Shown: piece by piece, positions 34,298 through 46,145 of the stretch
Position numbering within the stretch: the first letter of the stretch is position 1
Layout of the letters: every line of letters starts with the position of its first letter
Source: Icerya purchasi
Taxonomy: Eukaryota > Arthropoda > Insecta > Hemiptera > Monophlebidae
Length of the DNA stretch: 64,000 nt
Reading direction: 5' to 3'
Assembly: GCA_039619475.1 (NCBI GenBank)
Contig: CM077115.1
Location: 494,285,352 to 494,349,351 of the forward strand
Translations under genes and position numbers: made by a program
Notes under the pieces: generated by a model
Told to the model about the DNA's origin: nothing
The model's database searches: none
What the model saw: the letters and a program-made list of their open reading frames with translations, nothing else

Positions 34298-35934
34298 CTT
34301 ATATAATACATATCTACATACATCATATATATATTTACGCATATAGGAAATAATTTCCGATGATTTAATTGCGATAAAAATTCTTTTTAAGAAAATATTC
34401 TTAAATGTTTAATGGTCAACATTCCTGTAACCGAAAAATTTCACTATAATAAACAATGAAAAAGTGTTTCTCCAAGGAGCTCCGAATAAACCGCTTCAGT
34501 GGGATCTCCCATTACGATCACCGGTGAACGAAACAATAAATAACAATAGAAAGAAAATCAATTTTAAAATAAACGTTCGATTTTGAAAAAAAGAAAACAA
34601 ACATACATACATGTATGTCTACGGTGCCCCAACAGATCAGCGTTGGCCAATGATAGGGTTTTAAAATTTCTCAAAACTTCCTAATAAATGAGATTCATTT
34701 TGACAGAATGCAGAATGGAATAGGGGCTAAAGCATGTGAAGCTCATACTTATGGAAACGGAATTTAAAAAATGCATCCTTATACATATCAACTTACGCGG
34801 TATTTTCAGTAATATAGCGAGTGTGACGCGTAATCGCGAATTCGCAATAATTGTTTCATTTCATTATATTATCGTCGTTTGTTGTTTCTTTTATTTGAAC
34901 TACATTGATCGACGCGTGCAAGGGAAGGACAAACTGTCGTTATCGATGTATGAGCATGCACACTTGTTAATTGCGTAACGATAAATTAAACATTTTACGC
35001 AATCGAGTTGCATCTAGAATTTCCATCGGCACTATAACTGTGCAATAATAATCGTAACGACGCTCGAAATCGAACAGTACGACTGAGCTAAGAGGATATG
35101 TGGACGATTGTGGTATTTTTTACAACGAGGGAATTAAAATGATGATGTAACATTTTTCTGTAACGTTTTTGTATCGGTTAGATGCAACATTTAGGCATGT
35201 CATAGTCAATTAAAACTGACTCTTATATAGGAGTTACAGAAGACTACCCCATTTGATGGAGGTGTAGCCATGGCGAGCTTATCGAGTTTTTATATGTGTA
35301 GACCTATCTACAAATTTCCAACTACAACTTTTGGCTTGCTGAAAAAGCCGCTAAAAATACTAAAAATTAAAATGTAAAGTTGTATACTTAAAACAAATCA
35401 AACTTTTTTATACAGCCACAGTACAAAATTTGGCTCGTCAATGACACATACTGTGTGCCTTTTTCGATCTGAAATGATACAAAAGTTTGTAAGCTAAAAT
35501 CTTTTTTTGCAGATATTTTACCTAAAAACGGGCGAAATAAATGTTTTTTTTTTGCTGGTTTTTTCAGATTCGCCGTTTGCATCGACACTGAACCGTTTGA
35601 ATGTATTATGTAACAAATTTAAATTCTGAGGCGATTAGAGGTGGAAAGCACAGAGGACTGGAGTAAGCGAATTATCGCTGGGGATGGTAAGAAAAGGATA
35701 AAAAAGAAACACTGCAATGAGTAGGACTAGAGTTAAGGTTAGCGAATACAAAAGAGCATAACAAGGGCCGAACATTCAAAGTAAACATGATTTGCGTCAC
35801 ATTCACGGATCAGTGTTGTATGACGGAAGCATTTTCATATGTCGTATAATTAGTTAAATCAATCGTTTATTTAAAATTTCTTTAGTTGATCGATTAACCC
35901 CGTATTTTATTTATTTATTTTTTTTGAAAATTCA
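32548..35934. other. No gene recognised; GC-richer patch
   Basis: AT-rich except for 33420-34110, which has balanced composition and two overlapping antisense frames (33664-33864 plus, 33811-34104 minus) without known domains. A perfect (AT)n tract lies at 34249-34294. No transposon ends were found. Confidence 0.4.
34249..34294. repeat. (AT)n microsatellite
   Basis: About 23 uninterrupted AT dinucleotides. Confidence 0.95.
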
Positions 35935-36255
35935 AAAAAGAGTGAAAAATAGTATGTAGCCCCCTTCCCTTCTAAAAATTTTGAACAAAGTTAAAAATAT
36001 GCGCATCCACGTATATTTCTCTAACATCGGGTATTGAACTTTAAAACTGAGCCATGGCCTCGAGGCGCCAAAAGCTCGAAATTATTGAAAACATTTTTTT
36101 TTTTTCCGGGCATGATACATTGGAACGATCGGTATTTGTCTAGAATGAAACCGTATTTCATTTCCTTAACGAAACTTTTGAAGTTGACGAAAAGTTCGAA
36201 AAAGCGCGAAAAAAGACGTGTAGCCCCCCTCCTTTGCGCCGCGAAAAGTTGGATT
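35935..36255 (+). repeat. Dispersed repeat family RC, copy 3 (partial)
   Basis: Shares with 23440-23720 the ordered words 'AAAATTTTGAACAAAGTTAA', 'GTATATTTCTCTA', 'AAAGCTCGAAATTATTGAAA', 'GAAACCGTATT' and 'GACGAAAAGTTC'. It covers a little over one 300-bp unit, flanked by 'GTGTAGCCCCCCTCC'-type words at both ends. This suggests the family can spread as single units. Confidence 0.72.
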
Positions 36256-37438
36256 TTTTTGAATTTAGTATTATGTGAATGGTAAATTATAGAGTTGTTA
36301 TCTTTAACTCTTAACACACGGAATCCTCATCACATGAAGCATCATGCTTGACTGAACTTATTTAAATTTCAATAACTACTATAGTCGGTGTGTGTGTTTC
36401 GGTGATATTTCTCGTATGTGACACCACAACAGATCAGTACACTTTCAAATAAATAAAGGGAATCATTAAAATCGGTCTAATTTTTCAAAAGTTATAAACG
36501 TAAAAATAAAATGAAAAAGCCATACGTGGCAAATATAAAACCCGCTTTTTTTGAAATCGCGAAAAAAAATGTTGCTACATGAATCCGTCGGGGTAAAATC
36601 GACTAGACCACTACTTGCACCAGTTTATTTTGTGTTTTTAGGTGTGTTCATATTAATACGTACGAGACCGCGCATGTGTGATTTTTCGACATAATTTACA
36701 GCGCCGATCATCGAGTACGCAATTTCGACTACACTAGTAACGAGTACCATCAGCTAGGGTAGTTTAATGAATTTATTAAATCACGCATTGGAATTTCACT
36801 TTGATAATAAAATATTTTTCGAATTGTTACAATTGAATTAAAAATATATTTAAACGAAAATACGGAAAAACTTTAATGACAGTTGGTTTTTAATTTACAG
36901 ATATTATAGCTTTGGATTTGTTTTTGTACTTTGCTTATTTATAACAAACCTAAAAGTTGTCATTTTAATTATACTCACCTGTTAAACTTCAAAGTGGAAC
37001 CTCCAAATTCTAGTTCGATTTTTATTTATACGCAATTTATTCGACATATATTCTTACGATTACTCAACATGATTGCCGACGGCTTATCATCTTTCAATAT
37101 GAAAATTAATTCGAATGTTACATAGCAATTTTTATAATCAACGATAAACAATAAGCTTAATAATACAATTACTGATTCTACCACTATATTAAGTAAGTAT
37201 ATATGTCATATTTAATACCCCAGATGACTGAGCCTTGCTCGGATTCATTTCGAATTTGCGGCTGAATCAAAGTACATATAATCACCAGTTTCGCATAAAA
37301 ATAAAACAATAGTACACAGGTATACGAACATTTACTTTATTTGTTTCATTTCGAATATGTCATTTAGTTTACGCAACGTCTAAAATCGCGTCATGTAAAT
37401 ATCATAAATTTATTGCATTGCGAAATTTCAATTCTCTA
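36256..37438. other. No gene recognised
   Basis: AT-rich with no motif. The frame 36931-37125 (plus) has no recognisable domain. Confidence 0.45.
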
Positions 37439-37573
37439 TTAAACGCGGTAAAAAAGGTGAATTATACTCTTTATTCGTTATTAAACGCGGTAAAAAAGGT
37501 GAATTATACTCTTTATTCGTTATTAAACGCGGTAAAAAAGGTGAATTATACTCTTTATTCGTTATTAAACGCG
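37439..37573 (+). repeat. Perfect 42-bp tandem repeat, 3 copies plus partial
   Basis: Units begin with 'TTAAACGCGGTAAAAAAGG' at 37439, 37481 and 37523 and are identical over 42 bp each. A 9-bp fourth start (TTAAACGCG) is at 37565. Perfect identity in otherwise diverged DNA means recent duplication. Confidence 0.97.
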
Positions 37574-40453
37574 AAATGAAAAAATTCGTAAATCAGAAAT
37601 ATTACAACAAATCGATACAACCAGCGTGTTTTTATTGAATTTTATTTTTTTCCTGAAAATGTACATGATGTTACCTCTGAAATATGATTAATAATATTTT
37701 AAATTTATTTATATCAATAAAAAGACCAAACTGTTCGTTTCTTAGAAGTTTCTCGAGACCGATAAGACCTTTGCCATTCCTAAAAGATGTCCTTATTCGT
37801 GAATTCCACGAAATCGTTAATTTCCGAGAACCACCTCGTTTACATATAGACACATATACGTATATACCTTTTGTTTTAATGAATTACCACGATAAATAAA
37901 TGTACTATTTTTTTTTTTTTGCACCGCGGGGTAAATAAGCGTTTTACTTACTTTTTAATAAACCCTAAAAAAATACGATGATCACTAAAACGAACATTAC
38001 CTTTTACAGCTACTCATTTCATAGAATTTTCTCGAAGATGAAACTCTGACCAATCCGTGAATTTCATCAACGAAACCATTAAAGCCGTTTCCGGGGGGAT
38101 CCGAATATATGCATACAGTGCAGCTGGTTCTTGCGGCTTTGCCTGTAACCCCATTTAAATATTTTCTCTTTTTCCATATAGTGAACTCATATTTTTATTA
38201 AAGTTTTCCTTTCTTTCGAGTATAATCACTAGTATAATAATCTAAACAGACTTTACATTCCAAAACAACAAACTACAAAATAGTTCACGAAGATTTAAGA
38301 AACTTACATGTACTGAACATTTTATCGCAGTATTCAACAACAATTTTATTCTAAATTTTCATACAATAAATTCGCAGGAAAACCTTTCCTATATAATGCT
38401 GTTTGCTGAGTATTAACTAAATCAGGCTTAAAGAATCAACGAAATAAATACACAATGAAATGTTCTACGGTTTCGCTAAATTCCACAATGTGACGTTATT
38501 TTTTGCTTTTAATGCCCCCGCGTAATGATCAGGTAGCGTAGTCAAATATTTTAAATATATGAAATTGAAATTTTTACATAACACGACATTGAATTCAATA
38601 TTTTTACACGGTTCTAAAATTAAATACTACACCTATCTGTACTATAATATACAAGTGACTGCAATAATGATTGCAAAAAGTAATCGGAATGTTACTCGTA
38701 AATCACCAACAAACACTAACGAATGAAGTTAATTTGAAAATTTTGATTTTCTTTGTTCCGTTCCAGTACAGTCGCATCGAAGTTTTAAAAGGATGTTGAA
38801 AATGGACTCTAGGGTTTCTCAAATTATATACATTACCTAACACGAACCATTTTGAAAATGTTGAGTTCTACCCCTGTCGCAGCCCCTGTGACGCACTCGT
38901 TAAGCCAACTTTACCTTTGAACCATCTTCGTAACCAAACGATCATATGTTTAAAAAATATAAAGTCTGGTATGCGGCCTCGAACAGAAAAAAATATAAAA
39001 TAAATAAAATTTCGTATATTAAGACATACATGCAGTTTTTGCTATAATACGCGATATAAAAACTTTTTCTGCTAATTTTTCCGCACTTCCGAAATACTCG
39101 ATAATAGGTCTCGGAAAAAAGTCAATATATAACATTTTGTTAAAACGTTAGCGCAAATGGGTAAATTTTTACATTACGCTTACCAATTCTCATATTGATA
39201 CATACGTCGTCGCTACTTTATAATTCGTTTTCAGTCATTTAATGAATAACTATCCATAAATTAATTTCATATCTTACTGAAAATTAAATGAAAATACAAA
39301 TTTATTTATATTTTTTCTGTTTTAAAATATTTCAAGCGTAATCTAAGTAACTCCTCAGCAAGCAAAATAATGCACAATTTAAAAAAATTTCAAACTATTC
39401 TGTAATATGTATTCTTTAAAAGTCTAAAAATTTTAATTTAAAACGTAAGCGACAATTTTGGAATAATTAGTGTAATTATTTACTATCAATTTTAAAAAAT
39501 TTTCGATTAAATTTACATTTAATGAAAAAATGATTTTTTTAACGGCAAAAATAGCGAAAAAAGTAAAATGAACTGGCGACACTTTTAAATCCCGATTTTC
39601 GCGTACATCTCGCTTATTCAGTTTCTTTCGATTCCTTTTATTCCCCCGTATTGCTTTTCTTTCTCGTTCCTAATAATTAATTTCTTTTTTTCCTTTTTAT
39701 CACAATATAGAAACAGCTCTTTTCAGAACCCCCCGGACGTCAGCGCTCGTACAGTCGTCGGTATTTATGCGAGATATAGTCGTGAGTACCATATTTGCTT
39801 ATTTTACGCTAATTGCCGCAGTTAAACGCTATAAAAAAGTTATAAAATAAAATCGTACTAGAAATATATTTTTCATTTTACGAATATTTCTTTGACTATT
39901 CCGTATTTCAAGTAATTACCATAAACTTCCACATTTCTTTCTAATTTTTGCGAGCGCAATCGATTATTATTTTCTTTTTTGGTACGTTTTTTTTTTTTTT
40001 TTTTAATTCGGTTTCTCGCATAACGCGTCAAAAATTATTAATTGTAAATAGAAACTTGGAATTTCAATGCTGACGACGGAAAAATAGTGTTAAACATAAT
40101 TACTGAGTTTAAAAATGTGGATATTTATTTAAACGGTTACTTGAAATCAGCAAATACCGACATCGATTGGGCTCCTTTTGTCGTAAAGTTATGAGAGGTA
40201 TGGGGTATTCGTTAAAAAACGTGAAAAAAATGTGGTCCCTTTAGATAATTTTTTTTGTCTCCATATTTTTTATTAGTATAACAGAGGCGATTGACTTATA
40301 AAATACTATCAATTCACCAAATTACCGCGGAAATGCAGTTCAAAATAAAGAAATCGATTTTTTTTTTTTTTACGTATAAAATATGAAAAATAATGTGACA
40401 AAAAAGTTGATTTTTAGCAAGAAAAAAAGTTCAAGTACAATGTTAAAAATTGT
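37574..40453. other. No gene recognised; one diverged repeat
   Basis: Long AT-rich stretch. The segment 37935-38050 ('TTTTTAATAAAC', 'TACGATGATCACT', 'TAGAATTTTCTCGA') resembles 62015-62110. The frames 37671-37853 (minus) and 37684-37899 (plus) are antisense to one another and have no domain. Confidence 0.42.
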
Positions 40454-40871
40454 AAAATAAAATGTTTAAAAAAAAGAAGTACCCCGATAGTTGACGATTT
40501 ATTATAAAAATTTAATAAAAACGCACCAAAAATTTAAAAATAAATACCTTAATGTGATACTATTATCGTAATTCTTATAGAACATTAATTAGAATAGGAT
40601 TCATATTACATATTACGATAATAATTAAAAACTGCATTAAATATTCATTAAATTGTACCTAGATATTGTACTACGTAATATGATGAATCAAATTCTAATT
40701 AAGGTATTAATGTTCTATAAGAATTACGATAATATCACTTATAACTCTGAAATACATTTTTTTATCTGATTTTGTTACTTTTTGGTGCACTTTTATTAAA
40801 TTTTCATAATAAATCTTCAAGTATCGGGGTACTTCCTTTTTTATGTATGTAAAAAAAACATTTATTTTAAA
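40454..40871. mobile_element. AT-rich MITE family MB, complete inverted repeat
   Basis: Arms of about 190 bp: 'GAAGTACCCCGATA' at 40476 matches the complement at 40824-40837. 'AAAATTTAATAAAA...GCACCAAAAA' and 'TTATCGTAATTCTTATAGAAC' follow in mirrored order. The centre is itself partly palindromic (ATTCATATTAC / GTAATATGATGAAT). No open frame belongs to it; the minus frame 40707-40964 runs out of the arm. Relatives are at 19915-20230, 45841-46145 and 46640-46875. Confidence 0.8.
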
Positions 40872-40981
40872 TTCCGTTGGCAGCAACCAGCAAATCAAAA
40901 TATTTGTATACGAATATCGAATTTTAATTTTAAATGAAAAGTAAAGAACCCGACCAGAAAGCAAAACTTGAAAACGTTAAA

Positions 40982-41290
40982 ATTTTAAATTATATTTATT
41001 ATTTATTTAAATTCACATGCCATGAACAGCAACTATCGGCTAGAGGCACGGATAAATATAGATGTATATGTTAAATAAACGAATTACTTATATTTTGCGT
41101 AGTATGGCTTTGCATGGTGCAGGAAACTGATTAGATTCGAAAGGATGGTCATCATCAGAGAGGATATTAGACAAGAAGGAGGGAAGATTACGTGTTAATC
41201 TGAGGGAATTGAACTGAGGACATTCTGTGAAGATATGGAGAACAGAAAAATCAGAGGCAGATTGGAACCGGTGTCTTTTGCAGTTTAAAT
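40982..41290 (-). mobile_element. LINE L-E copy 1, 3' end
   Basis: Same segment as 49325-49620. On minus it reads 'SVLHIFTECPQFNSLR', 'NLPSFLSNILSDD', 'NQFPAPCKAILR', which is the tail of a C...H...C zinc knuckle and the protein C-terminus. A 3' UTR containing 'GCCGATAGTTGCTGTT' follows, with an A/T-rich tail at 40982-41012. It is strongly 5'-truncated. Confidence 0.75.
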
Positions 41291-43161
41291 TATAATTTCG
41301 TATTTTTATTTATAAAATTAGCGATAGTCGTCCATCGAGTAAACTAGGAAAAACTATAAAGCTTAGTACACGTATCAGTGTGAAAATTATAAAAGAGCAC
41401 AGAAGGTAACACTAACGTGTAAATATTTACTGTTTTATTATCGCGTTGATAATAAATTGAAAATTTTTAAAAAAAACTTTTATTTTTTAGATTTTACCAA
41501 ACCGAGCAGTATTTGAAATTTACAGCTCCTGGCGAATATTAAAACCGGTCGTTATTTTAATTCGCAAATGTGGAAACACTTATTCCTCTCGATTTATGGC
41601 ATTTGAAATAAGATATAAATTCTTAAATGTCGTACAGTACCCCCCCTCCCCCGTTAAAATTGAATTTAACTGTTGCGCCGCTATTTCAGCTTTAAAAAAT
41701 TCCTACATTAAAACCGAAACAGAACGAGTTTTATTTCGGTAATCCAGCAGAGTTGATCGTAAGAGATCAGTATCAGCAGAGGCGGGTCCACAGGAGCGAT
41801 AGGGGACCCCTCCCCGAAGAACCGAAACCTCAATGAAAAAATTTGTTACAACGGAGAAACTTAATTTATACTACAGAAGATTTATATATCTGTACACCTA
41901 CGGATTTAATTATAACTAATATTTAATACTGTTTTCTAATAAAAAAAACAACTATTAATGATACGTTTTTATTTAACTGTCGTCGTTCTTTTGTCTTTTT
42001 TATCTATTTTTAATTCTTAATTTGCAATTTTAATTAAAAATAGTTCAATGAGAAATATACATATATATATATTTTTAAATCGCTCACGGAAAAAAATTAT
42101 TCGGATCGGATTACTAATAAAAATAAAAAAAAAAAGAAGTAAAGTCTAATAAAAATACTATCCTTCTATTCTTTCTGGTAATTTACTATTCAAATTCTAA
42201 ACTACCATTTTTTAGGTACAATTTTTTTATAATCCCCCAAAAATAAAACAAAAGTTAAATTAAAAATTATAATAATTATTATATTTTTAAGAGATTTTTA
42301 AATTCCTAAGGAGGTGATTTGATTTTCTTCATGAAACAAGGTGTGGTATTTCTCAAATCTACTGTCTACCCCGTATAAGATATTACGTAATTATATAATT
42401 TCTCTCCCCAAAATGTCTCGGTGGATCTGCCCCTGGTATCAAGCATTCCGACTAAGGGAAACATTCTGTTTGGACACGTTCTTCATTTAATTGCGCGAAA
42501 ATATGCAAATCTGCCAGATGTATTAACCTTTAATCGATAATTTTTTTTTGTGTTTCTCGGGGGGGGGGCACGTCAGCTAATTCGGCGCAGGTGGAATTTT
42601 TGTATATTCTTAATTTCCCGAATCGGGATAATATTCCCTAGAAGAAAAAACAAAAAACACCACTACCTAATCTCTAGCAGCCAGCTGTTTAATTTCTTGT
42701 TCTTTTGTATGCAGGCGTTGAAGCTCGTCAAATCGATGCAATAGGGTGAAAGTAGACTAATGTCGCGAGAATGCGGTGACTAATGCGAACAAATGCGGCG
42801 CACAGGTATAATAGCCTGTATAGATCGATTTCAATGCATAAGTGAGTCAGAAAAATTCTTTTACAAATATACGGTTACCGTATTTCAACGGCGTCCATTA
42901 TGTGTATCTAAGAGACCGTTTTATCAAACAGAAATTTATCATCGGCTTGGAATTTTCGACAATTTAAATAAAAACGATGATAGTTCAACGTTACCGTTAA
43001 CCTACCGTTAACCAAGTTATTTATCGACAGACGTTTCCCCCAACCATTGTAGTACTTTAACGTCGCAGCACGTTGATCTTGAATCATTTCATCGAGATAA
43101 AAAGATTTCGAAGTACTTTTTTCTAACGAATTTTTTTCATGCGCACTCTGTGTATTTAAAG

Positions 43162-43165
<4 letters not shown>
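41291..43165. other. No gene recognised
   Basis: AT-rich; a G run of 9-10 at about 42560. Frames at 42550-42744 and 42793-43011 (plus) have no known domain. Confidence 0.42.

Positions 43166-43217
<52 letters not shown>
43166..43217. repeat. (TA)n microsatellite
   Basis: About 26 TA units ending at the first base of IR1 copy 2. A TA tract also lies just right of that element (43653-43668). Insertion into TA or TA expansion at the ends are both possible. Confidence 0.95.
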
Positions 43218-43218
<1 letters not shown>

Positions 43219-43221
<3 letters not shown>

Positions 43222-43643
43222 TACAACGTAATTCTTAGGCTACCCCCCATTCGAAAAAATGTCCCAATTTTATGTAACGCAAAATGTCCCAATTTTATGT
43301 AACGCGAAATGTTCCAATTTTATGTAACGCAAAATGTCCCAAAAAAATGTCCCAATTTTATGTAACGTTTGTTATATTTTGTAGGATTTTTGTTATTGTT
43401 ATTTAAAAAATGTCACAATTTTATGTAACGAAAAATGTAATGAAACAATATCTTAATTTTATGTAATGAAAGTTAAATGTTAGGATAGGATTTTTGTGAT
43501 TATGTTTTGTTTTTCTTTTTGTGTTGATGCCAGTAAGAATTACGTTGTAAATTTTGATCATTTTATACAAAGTATAGAAGAGAAAGAGACAGAAATGAAA
43601 GTAAGAGGGGTCAAGCGGCACAGCCCCTTGTGAGGCCAAAATT
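43219..43643. mobile_element. Inverted-repeat element IR1, copy 2 with internal minisatellite
   Basis: 'AATTACAACGTAATTCTTA' (43219-43237) is complementary over 17 bases to 'TAAGAATTACGTTGTAA' (43534-43550). Between them is a 25-bp minisatellite. After the right repeat the tail 'GATCATTTTATACAAAG' to 'GCACAGCCCCTTGTGAGGCC' is shared with copy 1 at 13714-13802. Because the conserved tail extends past the inverted repeat, the 17-bp repeat may be a subterminal feature rather than the true end. The minus frame 43421-43639 is not conserved in copy 1 and is rejected. Confidence 0.78.
43257..43376 (+). repeat. 25-bp minisatellite 'ATGTCCCAATTTTATGTAACG'
   Basis: Units of ATGTCCCAATTTTATGTAAC plus about five variable bases start at about 43258, 43283, 43308 and, after a 12-base partial unit, near 43345. 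Degenerate units continue to 43470. Copy 1 of the same element has a single unit. Confidence 0.9.
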
Positions 43644-43950
43644 ACCGAGTTTATATATATATATATTTATGTAGGATTATTCGGCCCTTACAGGTAATTT
43701 TCAGCATGATGTAGGACACACATTTCGCAAGTACGTACTGAAAGATTATTGTAAAATAGGTGAACTACTCGTAAAATTCTGATGAATTTAATAAATTTTA
43801 CACGGCTGTCGAAACCATGTTTACAAAATAATAAAATGTCCTCCTAAAAATATTAAAGAAACAACGGCATAATAAAATAGATTTATTATTAAATGCTGTT
43901 AATACATAAATAGAAGAAAATAGCGTATAAGAAAAAAAAGCAACTGTAAA

Positions 43951-44234
43951 ATGAAATTAGACACGCCGTATTCTTTATTGGGGCCACTTACATTAATCAA
44001 TATGTACGCCATATTAGTATTAATGAATATAGGTGCAAAAGGAAAAGACGGGACCAACAACGCCAATAAGAAGGTTTACACTCCCAATAAATGGAAACAA
44101 AAAAAAAACAGAAAGTTGAAATCAAAGGTTAGAAAAACTAAGAAGAAGGTAAATGATATTTTTATAATTGAAATTTTAATATTATAAAATATTAAATTTA
44201 ATTACAGAGACCGGTTAATATCACGTTTCTATAG
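43951..44234 (+). CDS. Candidate two-exon small secreted basic peptide (hypothetical)
   Basis: Exon 1 (43951-44148) opens with an ATG in A-rich context (TAAAATG). It encodes a short N-terminus, a hydrophobic stretch ('SLLGPLTLINMYAILVLMNI') ending in GAKG, like a signal peptide or signal anchor, then a Lys/Asn-rich tail (PNKWKQKKNRK...RKTKKK). It ends at AAG|GTAAAT, a fair 5' splice site. 'AATTACAG' at 44200-44207 would close a 59-bp AT-rich intron, a normal size for insects. Exon 2 then adds RPVNITFL and a stop at 44232-44234, giving about 74 residues. No family is recognised. AT-rich DNA can mimic all of these signals, so this is a weak call. Confidence 0.3.
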
Positions 44235-44744
44235 ATATGGTTACGTTAATAAGCGTTTTATGAATATATAAACTTTTTCATATCATTTCCTCACGGGCGA
44301 GAGAATTACTACTCGTAGGTAAAACTGTCAAGAGTCGGGCAAATACCCTGCGGGGAGAACATCTTTCACAGATTAAATACGTATACCATCGATTGTTTCT
44401 TTTTACGAAATATCGAAGAAACTGCGGGTCTGAAGGAAAACAAATTATATCTTCCCTGTTTTTAGAATAAACCATAAAACATGCGATCGAAAATAACGAA
44501 ATAATATCTGAGAAGAATCTAAAGTCTTACGCCTCTACTGCCTCTATACCGTTTAAAAACCCGGAAACTACGAAGGATATAAGTAATTAAAACTGAAAAA
44601 ATTTAACGCCAACACCGGAGAAACGAGCATTCGCGTAACTGGGTAAATTTTCTATCCTCGAACTAAATTTCACGGGTACATCTATTAACTTGTGGTTTTT
44701 TCTTTTTTTTTTTAATCTCTCGTACAATATTTTACCTGTACTAT
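44235..44744. other. No gene recognised
   Basis: A minus frame at 44278-44475 has no domain. AT-rich otherwise. Confidence 0.45.
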
Positions 44745-44890
44745 AAAAAGTAAAGTGAGTCCCATACCCTCTTCTAAGGACGTTTGGGATAGTGTGAAAT
44801 TAAGCTTTTCATAATGTACTACTGGGCCTAATGGAACTAATATTACAATACGTGTAATTAATTTTACGGTAAGTTTCCGTTGCCGACTTT
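44745..44890. repeat. Dispersed repeat RG, copy 2
   Basis: Matches 7577-7735 in order: 'AAAGTAAAGTGAGTC', 'CATACCCT', 'GGGATAGTGTGAA', 'TTAAG', then 'ACGGTAA' and 'GTTGCC/GGCAAT'. Diverged. Confidence 0.55.
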
Positions 44891-45402
44891 AAGAAAAGAA
44901 AGTGTATCCGCGTATGTTTTCTTTTTTTTCTAGCTTTTTATGTGTTTGTTTGATTAATTAGACCGATTTTAATGATTATCTTCGATTACTCGAAAGTATG
45001 CCGGCTAGTTAGCGCAGATATTGATGATTTACTAGGCACAGTCTTTAAAATAAATGTTGAAAGGGCTCCTCCTTGGAAAATTTTTTATTAATACAGAAAA
45101 CACGATTGGAACTTAAAATGTTTTATCACCTTTAGCAGGAAAGAGTAAATTCTAATTAAAAACTAATTTCCAATATAGTCAGACGAAAAAAGGTTAAAAT
45201 ATTATCGACGTTAGTTTATACGTAAGTTAGAGTTTATTATATTAATACTCTTTAATATCCAGAGTATATTTATTATACAGTACAGAAGGTAAGGTTGATC
45301 TATCCGTATTATCGCATAAAAATATTTACAACGGAAATTGTGAAGGAAAATTAAAAAAAGAAAAATACCGATTTTAAGATTTCCCTCGAAAATATAATAA
45401 TA
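44891..45402. other. No gene recognised
   Basis: AT-rich DNA without open frames of note; it ends at the poly(A) tail of the next LINE. Confidence 0.45.
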
Positions 45403-45840
45403 ATTTTTTTTTTTTTTTTTTTAATGCGACTTTAACACAACTATGAGGTTATCAAGCCGTGCTTATGTTGTTAATTACAAAGTATAATATAAATTACAGT
45501 TTTTGACGAATAGGAAAAGAGATCATTTATATATGGACTATTATTACGCAGTAAATGGGATAGGTTTGAGGACAGATTAAATTTTTGGCGAGATTCGGAT
45601 AAATTATTGCAACTTGTTAGGATATGTCGAAGAGTAAGCTGAAGAGTGTTACAAAAGGGACAGAATGGAGGTGGTGTGTTACTGAAAAGGTATGGACAGG
45701 TTATTACATTGGTATGGCTGAGCCTTAATCTAGTTAAAATTATTTCTTCTTTTCGCGATTTTCGGTTAGATGACTCCCATTCTTCGATCTTTTCTTTTAT
45801 GCTTCTGAGATGGTTTGTGGAATAATAATGAAAATGCACT
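45403..45840 (-). mobile_element. LINE L-G 3' end with intact C-terminal zinc knuckle
   Basis: Minus-strand fragment with poly(A) (T run 45403-45421). One open frame (45839-45471, 122 codons) holds 'EEIILTRLRLSHTNVITC' and 'CPFCNTLQLTLRHILTSC', the CCHC knuckle, followed by 'LRNNSPYINDLF' and a stop. This is the usual C-terminus of RNase H-type insect LINEs (RLRxGHTxLTH...CxxC...HILxxC). The frame is open because the fragment is short, not because it is functional. Its 5' end joins MITE MB sequence at 45834-45845, so it inserted into or beside that element. Confidence 0.82.
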
Positions 45841-46145
45841 AAAAAGTAAAAAATAATTACTCGATAAAAAGGTCACCTATACAGTAAAACGTGTACACCT
45901 TAAAAAACCGAATTTAATTAGAGTCCGCCCCGCAAATAATTAAAAAATGTTTTGTTTTTTAAAATATTAAGAATTACTGTCAAAATTTAATAAAAACGCA
46001 CTAAAAAGTGAGAAATAATTATTCGATAATAAATATTTTAATAATAATGCACTAAAAAGTTAAAAATAATTACTCGATAAGAAGATATATCCGTAAGGGG
46101 CCATATTATGGTAATTCTTAAACAGCGTTAATACTCATTAGGGTA
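45841..46145 (+). repeat. MITE family MB, left arm with internal reiteration
   Basis: The module 'GCACTAAAAAGT' plus 'AAAATAATTACTCGATAA' appears three times (about 45834, 45988 and 46051), then 'GGTAATTCTTAAACAGCGTT'. The complement of the same string lies at 46640-46875, so the two are probably arms of one element opened by L-D copy 2. Confidence 0.65.

Noticed and set aside
37439..37573. CRISPR array
   Set aside because: The repeats are contiguous 42-bp tandem units with no spacers, in a eukaryotic context.
40707..40964. 85-codon minus ORF
   Set aside because: Most of it is the right arm of an AT-rich inverted-repeat element and is not conserved in the opposite arm.
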